DNA from: Curvibacter sp. CHRR-16 | GTDB taxonomy: Bacteria; Pseudomonadota; Gammaproteobacteria; Burkholderiales; Burkholderiaceae_C | Direction of reading: 5' to 3' | Length of the DNA stretch: 64,000 bases | NCBI RefSeq assembly: GCF_018474005.1 | Contig: NZ_JAHCSH010000003.1 | Coordinates: forward strand, 1-64,000 | Shown: in pieces, positions 57,301 to 64,000 of the stretch | How the letters are laid out: the number at the start of each line of letters is the position of its first letter | How positions within the stretch are numbered: the first letter of the stretch is position 1 | Program-made: the position numbers and the translations under genes | Notes under the pieces: model-generated | What the model saw: the letters and a program-made list of their open reading frames with translations, nothing else | Database searches by the model: none | What the model was told of the DNA's origin: nothing

Positions 57301-57546
57301 CCAGCGCTGCAGCATGTCATCGGGGGGCACTTGCCCAGTAATCAGCGCCTGCAGCAAATTGTCCCGCACCGATACGGTGTAGGTGACGCCCACCACTTCC
57401 TTTTGTGTGAACTCTATGGCTGCGAGTTTTTCATGGATCAAGATGCCGGTGATGTAAATCACGGCCGTCATGTCCAACAAATAAATAAGCATGAGCTTGC
57501 GCCCAACGCTCAAACTGCCCAACCAACGAGTGAATCGCACAATCAT
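54379..57546 (-). CDS. Large membrane HAMP-PAS-PAS-GGDEF-EAL protein
   Basis: A 1055-residue sensor. A membrane segment at about 18-38 and another near 298-320 enclose a periplasmic helical domain of about 260 residues. HAMP (about 320-375), PAS (about 380-490) and PAS (about 495-620) follow. GGDEF (about 630-785) has RLGGDEF with the RAHD inhibitory site five residues before it. EAL (about 800-1050) carries AEALLRWHN, NLSAAQL, ELTESHL, DDFGTGYSS, KVDQSF and EGVE. Both catalytic domains look intact. It is convergent with comM. Confidence 0.9.
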   Translation of the reverse strand: MIVRFTRWLGSLSVGRKLMLIYLLDMTAVIYITGILIHEKLAAIEFTQKEVVGVTYTVSVRDNLLQALITGQVPPDDMLQRWHNQRAAQDAALNTAEQAERFDQALQSMRNLSAASRASAQADLLTRAGDLLTTVANQSNLILDPDLDSYYVMSLTMLRYPELLQLLQDSQTALRPTDGSLVRQAELLTVAGRLDAVVQGIQSDFIQTWKASDDGLHQRLGPSREALLNALKVYEIALQSMANASRKIDRQPKQAFVQYQLVVQQALDAAWVQGLRELDGLLQQRVRGLYTRMALHLGTALALLGGILSLVYLVASQIARPLRSLATVAERVRQTSDYTQRAQWSSSDEIGRLFAAFNDMLAQLDHDRLVQQELAASARAAEAQKALLEASPIPLVVTSIPDHRILHLNEPGRHWVGQWHQDPWRMGLEPGVRARFFQRLADRGVVDEFEVRWHAAAEPTWAVLSARRLEFQGQDAVITAFTPINVLKVMEQRLELWAKVFEASSEGITILNAERQVISVNAAFCRNTGYDYYEVIGEELTMLIEGDGPQWQAVLDKESWQGEVRFRRQSGDSYPAWLMVSPVREGGSEHPTHYIGIAIDITDRKAKEERIRFLAQHDVLTELPNRALCQLRLTEALEAARQRGEQVAVLFIDLDRFKLINDTLGHHIGDGLLRTVARRLLHAVRAHDTVSRLGGDEFIIIMRHVHGREELENLVLQRLIPSIRQPMVVEGHNLSVSCSVGVAIYPTDALDEDELMRRADSAMYEAKAAGRDTARYFSVETDQRILARQSMEAQLRMALGNGEFSLHFQPRLRASDYRMNGAEALLRWHNPALGTVSPSAFIQLAEETGLIKTIGPWVLQQACSQWASMLQEMRTVMPDGWLGAQLSVNLSAAQLADEHLVQQVAQALQRSGLSASLLELELTESHLMDNPSAAQQRVAALKKLGVQISIDDFGTGYSSLAYLKRFAIDKLKVDQSFVRAMLEDSADAAIVQAVIGLGHSLQLQVVAEGVETMATAQALKRLGCDELQGYGFARPMPEQAFLAWVRQDALRALPI

Positions 57547-57577
57547 GATGGATGAGCGCTAGCAATTTCCGCTCCAC

Positions 57578-58591
57578 CTAATCATTACCACGTTTGCGAA
57601 ACGCAAACCATGCCGCCAGCAACGTTACCACCACAACCACCAGCAACACGAGGACAAAACCGTGCGGGTGGTCGGCCAGCGGAATGCCTCCCACGTTCAT
57701 GCCCAGCAAACCCGCAATCATGTTGATCGGCAGCGCCAACACGGTCACGATGGTCAGCACATACAGACTGTGGTTGTCCGACTCGGCCACGCGCGCAGCA
57801 ATTTCTTCTTGCAGCAGCTTGATGCGCTCTTGCAACGCGGCCATGTCGCTCAGCGCCACGTTGAACTCCTCGGTGGATTGGCGCAAATCGGCCAAATCGT
57901 CCTGCGCAATCCAATCGGGCGGGCGGTGCAGCAAGCGAAACAGCGAAGCTGGCTCTGGTGCCAACAAACGTTGCAAGCGCACCAGCAAGCGGCGCAGCGC
58001 GCTCAGATCAGCCCGTTTGGCCCCCAGACGACCAGCCAGCAAAGTATCTTCAATGTCATCGACCCGTTGGGTGGTAGCGCGCACAATGCCCGCCAGCACA
58101 TCGCCTTGGTCGTGCATCAAGTGCACCAGCAGGGCCATGCTGCTGGGCAAGCGCTCGCCGTGGCGCACCGCATCGCGCAGCCGGTCTATGGCACGCAGGG
58201 GTTGCAAACGGGCCGACACCACCAGCCGCTCGCCCACGTAGAGCCACAACGTGGCCAAGTCGGCGGCCTCAAAGGCAAAGTCATAGCGCACATCGTTCAC
58301 CACGGCCAGCAAGGCCTCGTCGTGCCGCTCCACCCGGGTAGAACGCGAGCTTTCGCTCAGTAAGTCGTGGAATTCGTCGGGCAACTGCACTTGGCTGCGC
58401 AGCCATTTGCGCGTAGCGGTGTGCGACAGGCTGAAGTGCAGCCACACAAAGCCTTGCTGCGCGGTGCGGGCGGTCTCAAGCCTGTGCAAAGCCTGCAGGC
58501 CATCGACGTTGTGCCCTTGACCATGGGCATCGAAATAAAACCCGCACACCAGCCCCGAGTCGTCGGAGCCATAGCTATCCACCGCTGACAT
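57578..58591 (-). CDS. zntB: ZntB/CorA-family zinc transporter
   Basis: A 337-residue CorA-superfamily protein. The large cytoplasmic domain includes WLHFSLSHTATRKWL and RLDDIEDTLL-type residues. The C-terminus has two membrane helices with the GMN motif in LGMNVGGIP, the form usual for ZntB rather than CorA. ZntB moves zinc, probably into the cell with protons. The ATG shares one base with the stop of the upstream glycosyltransferase gene (TGATG), so the two are coupled. Confidence 0.88.
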   Translation of the reverse strand: MSAVDSYGSDDSGLVCGFYFDAHGQGHNVDGLQALHRLETARTAQQGFVWLHFSLSHTATRKWLRSQVQLPDEFHDLLSESSRSTRVERHDEALLAVVNDVRYDFAFEAADLATLWLYVGERLVVSARLQPLRAIDRLRDAVRHGERLPSSMALLVHLMHDQGDVLAGIVRATTQRVDDIEDTLLAGRLGAKRADLSALRRLLVRLQRLLAPEPASLFRLLHRPPDWIAQDDLADLRQSTEEFNVALSDMAALQERIKLLQEEIAARVAESDNHSLYVLTIVTVLALPINMIAGLLGMNVGGIPLADHPHGFVLVLLVVVVVTLLAAWFAFRKRGND

Positions 58592-59808
58592 CAGCTTTGG
58601 GCGGCCACGTGCAGTAGCACGCGCTCCACTTGGGCAAAAATGGCGGCCCAGCTCATGCCTTGCGCGGTGTCACGGGCGGCTGCGGCACAACGCTGGCGCA
58701 GCGCGCTATCGCGCACCATGGCCTCGGTATGGGTCAGCAAGGCTTGCATATCGGTCGTGCCGCCCTGCGCAGGGTTGTAATGGGCCAGCAAACCATTGCT
58801 GCCGTGCTGCACCAGCAAGCGCGCTGCAGCATCGTCGTAGGCCACCACGGGCAGCCCGCTGGCCATGGCTTCTAGGCACACGTTGCCAAAGGTTTCAGAC
58901 ACACTGGGAAAGACAAACACATCGGCACTGGCGTAGTGCGCAGCCAATGCTTTTTCATCCAAAAAGCCCGTAAATAACGCCCTTGGGCTTTCGCGCTGCA
59001 GGTTCTCGCGCTGGGGGCCATCTCCAGCCACCACCAAGCGCAGGTGTGGGTAAAGCGGCTGCAGCGCGTTGAACACCTGCAGCAGTACCGACAGGTTTTT
59101 CTCTGCCGCCAACCGGGCCACGCACAAGAGCACCACATCACCATCGGCCGCGCCCCAGTTTTGGCGCACAGCATCGGAGCGCTTGGCTGGGTCAAAGTGG
59201 CCGACGTCTACACCACGCGGTACCGCGTGCAGGCGCTCGAACCCCAGTGCGTGCAGTTCTTGGCGCAGCTGTTCGGTCGGCACCATGGTGCTGTGGGCCA
59301 GGTTATGGAATTTGCGCAAGTAGGCGATGATGGGTTTCTTGAGCAAGCCCACTTTGTAATGCTCGGTATAGGCGTGGAAGTTGGTACGAAAGTCGGTACT
59401 CACTGGGATGCGCATCTTGCGCGCCACCTTGAGGGCTGACCAACCCAGCGGCCCTTCGGTAGCGATGTGCACAACATCAGGCCGCTTATGACTCCACAAG
59501 CGGGTCAGCTCGCGTTTGGCAGGCAAGCCCACACGCAACTGGCGGTAAAACGGGATGGGCATGCCCTTGACCAGCACATCGGGTTGCGGTGCGTCCCCCC
59601 CCACTTCGGAAGGGTGGCGCGGGCGAATCACGGTGATGGCATGCCCCAAATCGCGCAGTCCTTGCACCGTACGCGCCATGGTGCGGGCCACTCCGTTGAT
59701 GTCGGGCGGGTAGGTTTCTGTCACCACGGCAATGCGCAAACTGGCCCGCGATGGGGCCAGCTCATCCACGCAGATGGTGGCGTCTGGGCTGGTGTGATCC
59801 GTGTTCAT
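58591..59808 (-). CDS. Glycosyltransferase family 4 (GT-B)
   Basis: A 405-residue GT-B glycosyltransferase resembling GDP-mannose-dependent mannosyltransferases (MgtA/PimB type). Visible are VTETYPPDINGVARTMA, STDFRTNFHAYTEHY, PRGVDVGHFDP, and the donor site VFPSVSETFGNVCLEAMASGLPVV in two blocks. An E(x7)E pattern lies in that site. The acceptor, perhaps a membrane glycolipid, is unknown. The ATG at 59808 is preferred over a start at 59913 in the upstream non-coding stretch. Its stop overlaps the zntB start. Confidence 0.85.
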   Translation of the reverse strand: MNTDHTSPDATICVDELAPSRASLRIAVVTETYPPDINGVARTMARTVQGLRDLGHAITVIRPRHPSEVGGDAPQPDVLVKGMPIPFYRQLRVGLPAKRELTRLWSHKRPDVVHIATEGPLGWSALKVARKMRIPVSTDFRTNFHAYTEHYKVGLLKKPIIAYLRKFHNLAHSTMVPTEQLRQELHALGFERLHAVPRGVDVGHFDPAKRSDAVRQNWGAADGDVVLLCVARLAAEKNLSVLLQVFNALQPLYPHLRLVVAGDGPQRENLQRESPRALFTGFLDEKALAAHYASADVFVFPSVSETFGNVCLEAMASGLPVVAYDDAAARLLVQHGSNGLLAHYNPAQGGTTDMQALLTHTEAMVRDSALRQRCAAAARDTAQGMSWAAIFAQVERVLLHVAAQS

Positions 59809-60001
59809 GGGCCGCCAATGTGGCAGCGCGTTGCGACAACTGTGTGACAAACGCATGGCACCCCATTGACATGGGCTTCCTGCAAGTAGGTGTGTCATCA
59901 AACATTCATGCAAAGCCGAGACAGTCGCGCCACTGGATCAGCCTGCACCCCGTGCCGGCTGTGCAACGCACTATTGCCAACCTCTATTGGAGCTGCACTG
60001 C

Positions 60002-60628
60002 ATGAACCGTTTTCTTGACACCCTGAAAACCCAACGCTGGGACGACCACCGCTACTACCACCAAAGCCGCATCAACCAGTCGCTGCACTTTGTCAGCGCC
60101 ATCTCGTTTTTGGTGGCCTATGTGTACCTGTTCATCGACCCCGCCGTGTCGGGCCTGATTGGTTGGCTCATCAGCATGAGCACGCGCCAAAGCGGCCACT
60201 TCTTCTTCGAACCGCAAGGCTTTGACCACGTGAACAACGTGAGCAACGACTACAAAGAAGCCGTGAAGGTGGGCTACAACCTGCACCGCAAGGTCGTGCT
60301 CATTGCGGTGTGCGTGGCCGTGCCTGTGCTGGCATTCTTCCACCCCCAATGGATCACGTGGGCCGCGCCCGAATCGTTTGAGACCAGCGCTTGGCGTCTC
60401 ACTGGCATCGTTTGGCTGTTCTTGGGCGCTGCGGGTTTGCTGTTTCGCGTCGGTCAAATTTGGCAGCAAAAGAGCTTGCTCGAAGGCATTGCGTGGGCGA
60501 CCAAAATCATCACCGACCCCGTGCACGACATCATGCTCTACCACCGCGCCCCTTTGTACCTGCTGCGCGGTGAGTTGCTCGACCCCATGGAGCATGTAAA
60601 AGACGAGTTGGCTGGTCAGCACTCCTGA
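60002..60628 (+). CDS. Small polytopic membrane protein, possibly Mpo1-like
   Basis: A 208-residue protein with about four hydrophobic segments. Several histidines sit near membrane borders: HRYYHQSRIN, SLHFVSAISF, SGHFFFEPQGFDH and VHDIMLYHRAP. A pattern of this kind is seen in DUF962/Mpo1-type diiron fatty-acid dioxygenases, but similarity is weak and the call is tentative. The ATG at 60002 has GGAG 8 nt upstream. It stands alone on the plus strand and overlaps the convergent epimerase by 13 bp. Confidence 0.6.
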   Translation: MNRFLDTLKTQRWDDHRYYHQSRINQSLHFVSAISFLVAYVYLFIDPAVSGLIGWLISMSTRQSGHFFFEPQGFDHVNNVSNDYKEAVKVGYNLHRKVVLIAVCVAVPVLAFFHPQWITWAAPESFETSAWRLTGIVWLFLGAAGLLFRVGQIWQQKSLLEGIAWATKIITDPVHDIMLYHRAPLYLLRGELLDPMEHVKDELAGQHS

Positions 60629-61572
60629 GCGCGGCGCTCTATGCGCCAGTGCAAATGCATGCCCACACTCTGGCCTTGCTGCAACAAGGCCAGCCCCGGC
60701 TGACCGGGCATGTGAAAGGCATCAATCGGGTGGGTAATAGGCTCGAAACAAAACGCAGGCCCAGTGCTGGGGCGGTACACCAAACAATAACCATCGGCCT
60801 GCGGGCGCTGCGCCGTCTCGGTATGGCGCAGGTGCAAACGCAGTCCTTTGGACGGCCAGTCGATGTGCGCCACCCCATTCCACCCCGTGAATCCGTTGTC
60901 GATAAAAGTGCCGTACGCTGGCATGCCTTGGGTGGGATTCCAGTCTGACAACTCGGGCGGAAAGTCTGTGCGATGCGCCGTGGGAATGGGATCTGCCCCA
61001 CTGAGCCACACGCCTTGCACGGGTGTGTGCAACACGGTGTCCGGATCACGCGCAAACCACGGGTGCTGGCCCAAGCCATAAGGCAAGGGCTGCGCACCCA
61101 AGTGGGTGACGTGCAAGACCTGCTCCAAGCCCTCTTCGTGCAACACAAAGCGCTGCAGTGCTTCGTAGTGGTAGGGGTTGCCTTGGAAGCCGCGTGAATG
61201 CAAACGCATCTCCACCACATGGGGTTCTGGTTGTTCACACTGCCACGCTTGCAGCCACCCATCACCATGAATGGGATAAGGCTCACCCACCCGGTTGCAC
61301 TGCATGGGGTAGTGCTGCGGCCCCACGTCAAAGCCGCCTTGGCTGATGCGGTTGGACCACGGCAGCATGGCAAACGAGGCCAAGGTGTACATATCGGTCG
61401 TTTGCCCATCCCAGCGGCGCAGTAAATCCACCCACTGCCCACCGACATAGCACCGCCAAGCAGCCATGCCCGCCCCCAGCGTGGGCACCAACCCCAAGCG
61501 CTGCTGGGCATTGCTCAGCCAAACAATCGGATGGGACAGACAAGACTGGGCGGAATCTGGGGATGTGGCCAT
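60616..61572 (-). CDS. Aldose 1-epimerase (second copy)
   Basis: A 318-residue mutarotase-like protein, only loosely similar to the epimerase at 49589-50497. Features: LPWSNRISQGGFD, PIHGDGWLQAWQ with a catalytic His, LPYGLGQHPWFARD, and a C-terminal CFEPITHPIDAFH carrying the likely catalytic Glu. It is divergent from a sugar ABC transporter operon. It probably equilibrates the anomers of the sugar that the transporter brings in. Confidence 0.88.
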   Translation of the reverse strand: MATSPDSAQSCLSHPIVWLSNAQQRLGLVPTLGAGMAAWRCYVGGQWVDLLRRWDGQTTDMYTLASFAMLPWSNRISQGGFDVGPQHYPMQCNRVGEPYPIHGDGWLQAWQCEQPEPHVVEMRLHSRGFQGNPYHYEALQRFVLHEEGLEQVLHVTHLGAQPLPYGLGQHPWFARDPDTVLHTPVQGVWLSGADPIPTAHRTDFPPELSDWNPTQGMPAYGTFIDNGFTGWNGVAHIDWPSKGLRLHLRHTETAQRPQADGYCLVYRPSTGPAFCFEPITHPIDAFHMPGQPGLALLQQGQSVGMHLHWRIERRAQEC

Positions 61573-61821
61573 AACAATGCGCTCCGATGAATGAAACCGC
61601 GCTTATCAAAGCAAAGCTTGGTGGCGAGAATCAGTGCAAACACCAATCCGATTTACGTTATCAAACCAAGATAAATAAATCATTAGAAAACTATAGGTAG
61701 TCGGTCTACGATGAAAAAGCCTAACCCCAGCGCATGACGAACTGGCGGCAGGAGATAGGGAGGCGTTTGGTACATGCCTTCTTGGACTGACTAAACCAAT
61801 AAACCGACAGGAGACCAGCAC
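61573..61821. promoter_or_regulatory. Divergent control region, epimerase / ytfQ
   Basis: This 249-bp gap holds the two promoters. The most visible element is TTATC-N7-GATAA at 61658-61674, an inverted repeat that could be an operator. An AT-rich stretch follows (61671-61700). The ytfQ start has GGAGA as ribosome site. Confidence 0.4.
61658..61674. repeat. Inverted repeat TTATC-N7-GATAA
   Basis: A short dyad in the ytfQ/epimerase control region. Size and position fit a repressor half-site pair, but no regulator gene lies next to it in the window, and the arms are only five bases long. Confidence 0.3.
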
Positions 61822-62778
61822 ATGACACATCGTCGCAGCATCTTGCTCAGCGCCATGGTTTTGGCCGTGATGAGCGCCACCCCCGCTTGGGCACAGAAAA
61901 AAATCGTGGTGGGCTTTGCCCAAGTAGGCGCAGAGAGCGAATGGCGCACCGCCAACACCAACTCCATCAAGGAGACTGCGGCCAAAGAGGGCATTGAGCT
62001 CAAGTTCGCCGACGCCCAACAAAAGCAAGAGAACCAAATCAAAGCCATCCGCTCCTTCATCGCCCAAAAGGTGGACGTGATCGCCTTTGCCCCCGTGGTG
62101 AATACCGGCTGGGACACTGTGCTCAAGGAAGCCAAAGCGGCCAAAATCCCAGTCATCTTGACCGACCGCTCGGTAGAGACCAAAGACGAATCGCTGTACC
62201 TGTCCTTCTTGGGCTCTGACTTCATGGAAGAAGGCCGCAAAGCTGGCCGCTGGCTGCTGGAAAAAGCCAAGACCATGAAGGGCGAGATCAACGTGGTCGA
62301 GTTGCAAGGCACGGTGGGTTCTGCCCCCGCCATCGAGCGCAAGAAGGGCTTTGAGGAAATCATCAAGGCCAACCCCAATATCAAGATCATCCGCTCCCAA
62401 ACCGGCGACTTCACCCGCGCCAAGGGCAAGGAAGTCATGGAAGCTTTCCTCAAGGCTGAGGGCAAAAAGATCAACGTGCTCTACGCGCACAACGATGACA
62501 TGGCCATTGGTGCCATCCAAGCCATCGAAGAAGCAGGCATGAAGCCCGTCAAGGACATCACCATCATCTCGGTGGATGCGGTCAAGGGTGCCTTTGAAGC
62601 CATGATGGCGGGCAAGATGGACGTGAGCGTGGAGTGCAACCCCTTGCTCGGACCCCAGCTGTTTGCCGCCGTCAAGGATGTGGTGGCAGGCAAAACTATC
62701 CCCCGCCGCATCGTGACCCAAGAAGGGGTGTACACCATGGACATGGCGGCCAAAGAGTTTCCCAACCGCAAGTACTGA
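61822..62778 (+). CDS. ytfQ: Sugar ABC substrate-binding protein, YtfQ-like
   Basis: A 318-residue periplasmic binding protein of the ribose/galactofuranose class (peripla_BP_4). A signal peptide (1-24, ending AWA) precedes KIVVGFAQVGAESEWRTANT, the typical YtfQ start. FAPVVNTGWDTVLKEAK, VILTDRSVE and LYAHNDDMAIGAIQAIEEAG are further family blocks. In Escherichia coli YtfQ binds galactofuranose; some relatives bind arabinose or galactose. It begins an operon with the ATPase gene 79 bp downstream. Confidence 0.92.
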   Translation: MTHRRSILLSAMVLAVMSATPAWAQKKIVVGFAQVGAESEWRTANTNSIKETAAKEGIELKFADAQQKQENQIKAIRSFIAQKVDVIAFAPVVNTGWDTVLKEAKAAKIPVILTDRSVETKDESLYLSFLGSDFMEEGRKAGRWLLEKAKTMKGEINVVELQGTVGSAPAIERKKGFEEIIKANPNIKIIRSQTGDFTRAKGKEVMEAFLKAEGKKINVLYAHNDDMAIGAIQAIEEAGMKPVKDITIISVDAVKGAFEAMMAGKMDVSVECNPLLGPQLFAAVKDVVAGKTIPRRIVTQEGVYTMDMAAKEFPNRKY

Positions 62779-62818
62779 GCGCCAAACACCCGCAAGGGTG
62801 GTGGTCTTTGAGTGACAG

Positions 62819-62842
62819 GCAGCCCACGCTGGTGTGGGCTGC
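62819..62842 (+). other. Intercistronic hairpin between ytfQ and ytfR
   Basis: GCAGCCCAC-GCTGGT-GTGGGCTGC is a 9-bp perfect stem with no T-run. Such hairpins after a binding-protein gene often protect its mRNA or lower expression of downstream genes, so that the binding protein is made in excess. Here this is inferred from structure and place. Confidence 0.6.
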
Positions 62843-62857
62843 GTTACGGGTTCTGCC

Positions 62858-64000
62858 ATGAGCACACTTGATAAGCCCCCAGTGCTGTCGCTGGTGGGCA
62901 TCTCCAAACGCTTTGGAGCCGCCTTGGCGCTCCACAACGTCAGCCTGCAATTGCGCGCAGGCGAAATCCACGCCCTGATGGGGCAAAACGGAGCCGGAAA
63001 ATCCACCCTCATCAAGGTGCTAACTGGCGTCTACCAAGCCGACAGCGGCAGCGCCACGCTGGAGGGTCTGCCGCTGCAAGCCCAGTCCCCCGCGCACGCG
63101 CAGGCCTTGGGCATCAGCACGGTGTACCAAGAGGTCAACCTCTGCCCCAACCTGTCGGTGGCAGAAAACATCTTTGCGGGCCGCTACCCGCGCAAAGGCT
63201 GGATGGGTGCTGGGCTCATCGACTGGCCCCGCATGCACCACGAGGCGCGCCAGTGGCTGGGCAAACTCAATTTGGACATCGACGTCACTGCCCCGCTGGC
63301 CCACTACCCCGTGGCAGTGCAACAGATGGTGGCCATTGCCCGCGCCTTGAGCATTGACGCCAAGGTGCTGGTGCTGGACGAACCCACCTCCAGCCTGGAT
63401 GACGACGAGGTGCACAAGCTCTATGCGGTGATGCGCCAGCTCAAAGCGCAAGGCATGGCGGTGCTGTTTGTGACGCACTTTCTCGACCAGGTGTACGCCG
63501 TGAGCGACCGCATCACCGTGCTGCGCAACGGCGAACTGGTGGGCGAATACTTGGCCAGCGACTTGGATCACAACGCGCTGATTGCCGCCATGGTCGGGCG
63601 CAGCGTGGCGCTGGCCGACAGCAAGCCACAGGCAGCGCACAAGCAACAGGCATCGGGTGCGTGGCTGAGCATGCACGGCGTGGGGCGCAAAGGCGCGCTC
63701 AAACCCAGCCAACTGGACATTCGGGCCGGAGAGATCGTCGGCCTAGGAGGCCTGCTCGGTTCGGGTCGTACCGAGTTGGCGCGGCTCTTGTTTGGGCTGG
63801 ATGCCCGTGACAGCGGCACGGTGCAGATCAAAGGGAAGCATGCCGCGCTGCAGTCCCCTGTGCAAGCCATCGCAACCGGCATGGGCATGTGCCCGGAAGA
63901 CCGCAAGGCCGAAGGCATTGTGGCCGCGCTGTCGGTGCGCGAGAACATCGTGCTGGCCTTGCAAGCACGCCAAGGCCTGTGGCCTGCCATCAGTTACCAG
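62858..64000 (+). CDS. ytfR: Sugar ABC transporter ATPase, YtfR-like (3' end cut off)
   Basis: The first 381 residues of a sugar-type ATPase with two nucleotide-binding domains. NBD1 has Walker A GQNGAGKSTLIKVL, the Q-loop VYQEVNLCPNLSVAENI and Walker B VLVLDEPTSSLD, while the region before Walker B reads YPVAVQQMVAIARAL in place of a full LSGGQ. NBD2 starts with GLGGLLGSGRTEL, the degenerate Walker A usual in this class. The frame is open to the window end. It should pair with permeases beyond the window. Confidence 0.92.
   Translation, partial: MSTLDKPPVLSLVGISKRFGAALALHNVSLQLRAGEIHALMGQNGAGKSTLIKVLTGVYQADSGSATLEGLPLQAQSPAHAQALGISTVYQEVNLCPNLSVAENIFAGRYPRKGWMGAGLIDWPRMHHEARQWLGKLNLDIDVTAPLAHYPVAVQQMVAIARALSIDAKVLVLDEPTSSLDDDEVHKLYAVMRQLKAQGMAVLFVTHFLDQVYAVSDRITVLRNGELVGEYLASDLDHNALIAAMVGRSVALADSKPQAAHKQQASGAWLSMHGVGRKGALKPSQLDIRAGEIVGLGGLLGSGRTELARLLFGLDARDSGTVQIKGKHAALQSPVQAIATGMGMCPEDRKAEGIVAALSVRENIVLALQARQGLWPAISYQ

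Overview
The window looks like chromosomal DNA of a betaproteobacterium of the order Burkholderiales, most likely family Comamonadaceae; the genus cannot be fixed from this sequence. The reasons are the divergent gatCAB / mreB-mreC-mreD-mrdA block, the pyrE-xth pair, the alr-radA neighbourhood, a Mg-type HemB, a glnK-amtB pair, and protein sequences typical of that family. Coding density is very high. No tRNA, rRNA, CRISPR array, phage gene or integrase was seen.

Layout. 1-0.4 kb: the end of an IS3-family insertion sequence, then a small RNA of about 100 nt transcribed away from hemB that carries an anti-Shine-Dalgarno loop. 0.4-4.2 kb: hemB, a CorA-type transporter, a MarC-family protein and a TauE/SafE-type exporter. 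4.1-8.6 kb: the cell-shape operon mreB-mreC-mreD-mrdA (minus strand). 8.7-12.0 kb: gatC-gatA-gatB. 12.1-13.4 kb: a coiled-coil DUF4124 protein and pyrE. 13.4-23.6 kb: an accessory segment lying between a broken 5' piece of xth and a complete xth gene. It holds one operon: a Tat-exported substrate-binding protein, two permeases, a double ABC ATPase, an SDR, an Asp/Glu-racemase-fold enzyme without the catalytic cysteines, an MDR oxidoreductase and a GlxA/AraC regulator. A direct repeat of AraC-operator geometry precedes the operon. 23.6-32.5 kb: M48 peptidase, AmpG, two two-component systems on opposite strands, waaF, a zinc-finger protein and ilvE. 32.7-43 kb: a GGDEF-EAL protein, radA, a degenerate HD-GYP protein, alr, lplT, a glutathione peroxidase and glcEF without glcD.

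43-50.5 kb: a PAS-GGDEF-EAL protein; a bufferin-type RiPP operon (bufA1-bufB-bufC-doxX) divergent from an ECF sigma factor and its zinc-finger anti-sigma; then an SMP-30 lactonase and an aldose epimerase. 50.6-57.6 kb: glnK-amtB behind a good sigma-54 promoter with two NtrC-like sites, comM, and a 1055-residue membrane GGDEF-EAL protein. 57.6-64 kb: zntB, a glycosyltransferase, a small membrane protein, a second aldose epimerase, and a YtfQ/YtfR-type sugar ABC transporter cut by the window end.

How the genes work together. Most of the window is housekeeping: haem, envelope growth, Gln-tRNA amidation, pyrimidines, DNA repair and ammonium uptake. The parts that look accessory or regulatory are the hemB-linked sRNA, the xth-flanked transport and catabolism operon, the bufferin locus and the c-di-GMP proteins. 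A repeated architectural trait is that five convergent gene pairs overlap by 13-20 bp at their 3' ends.
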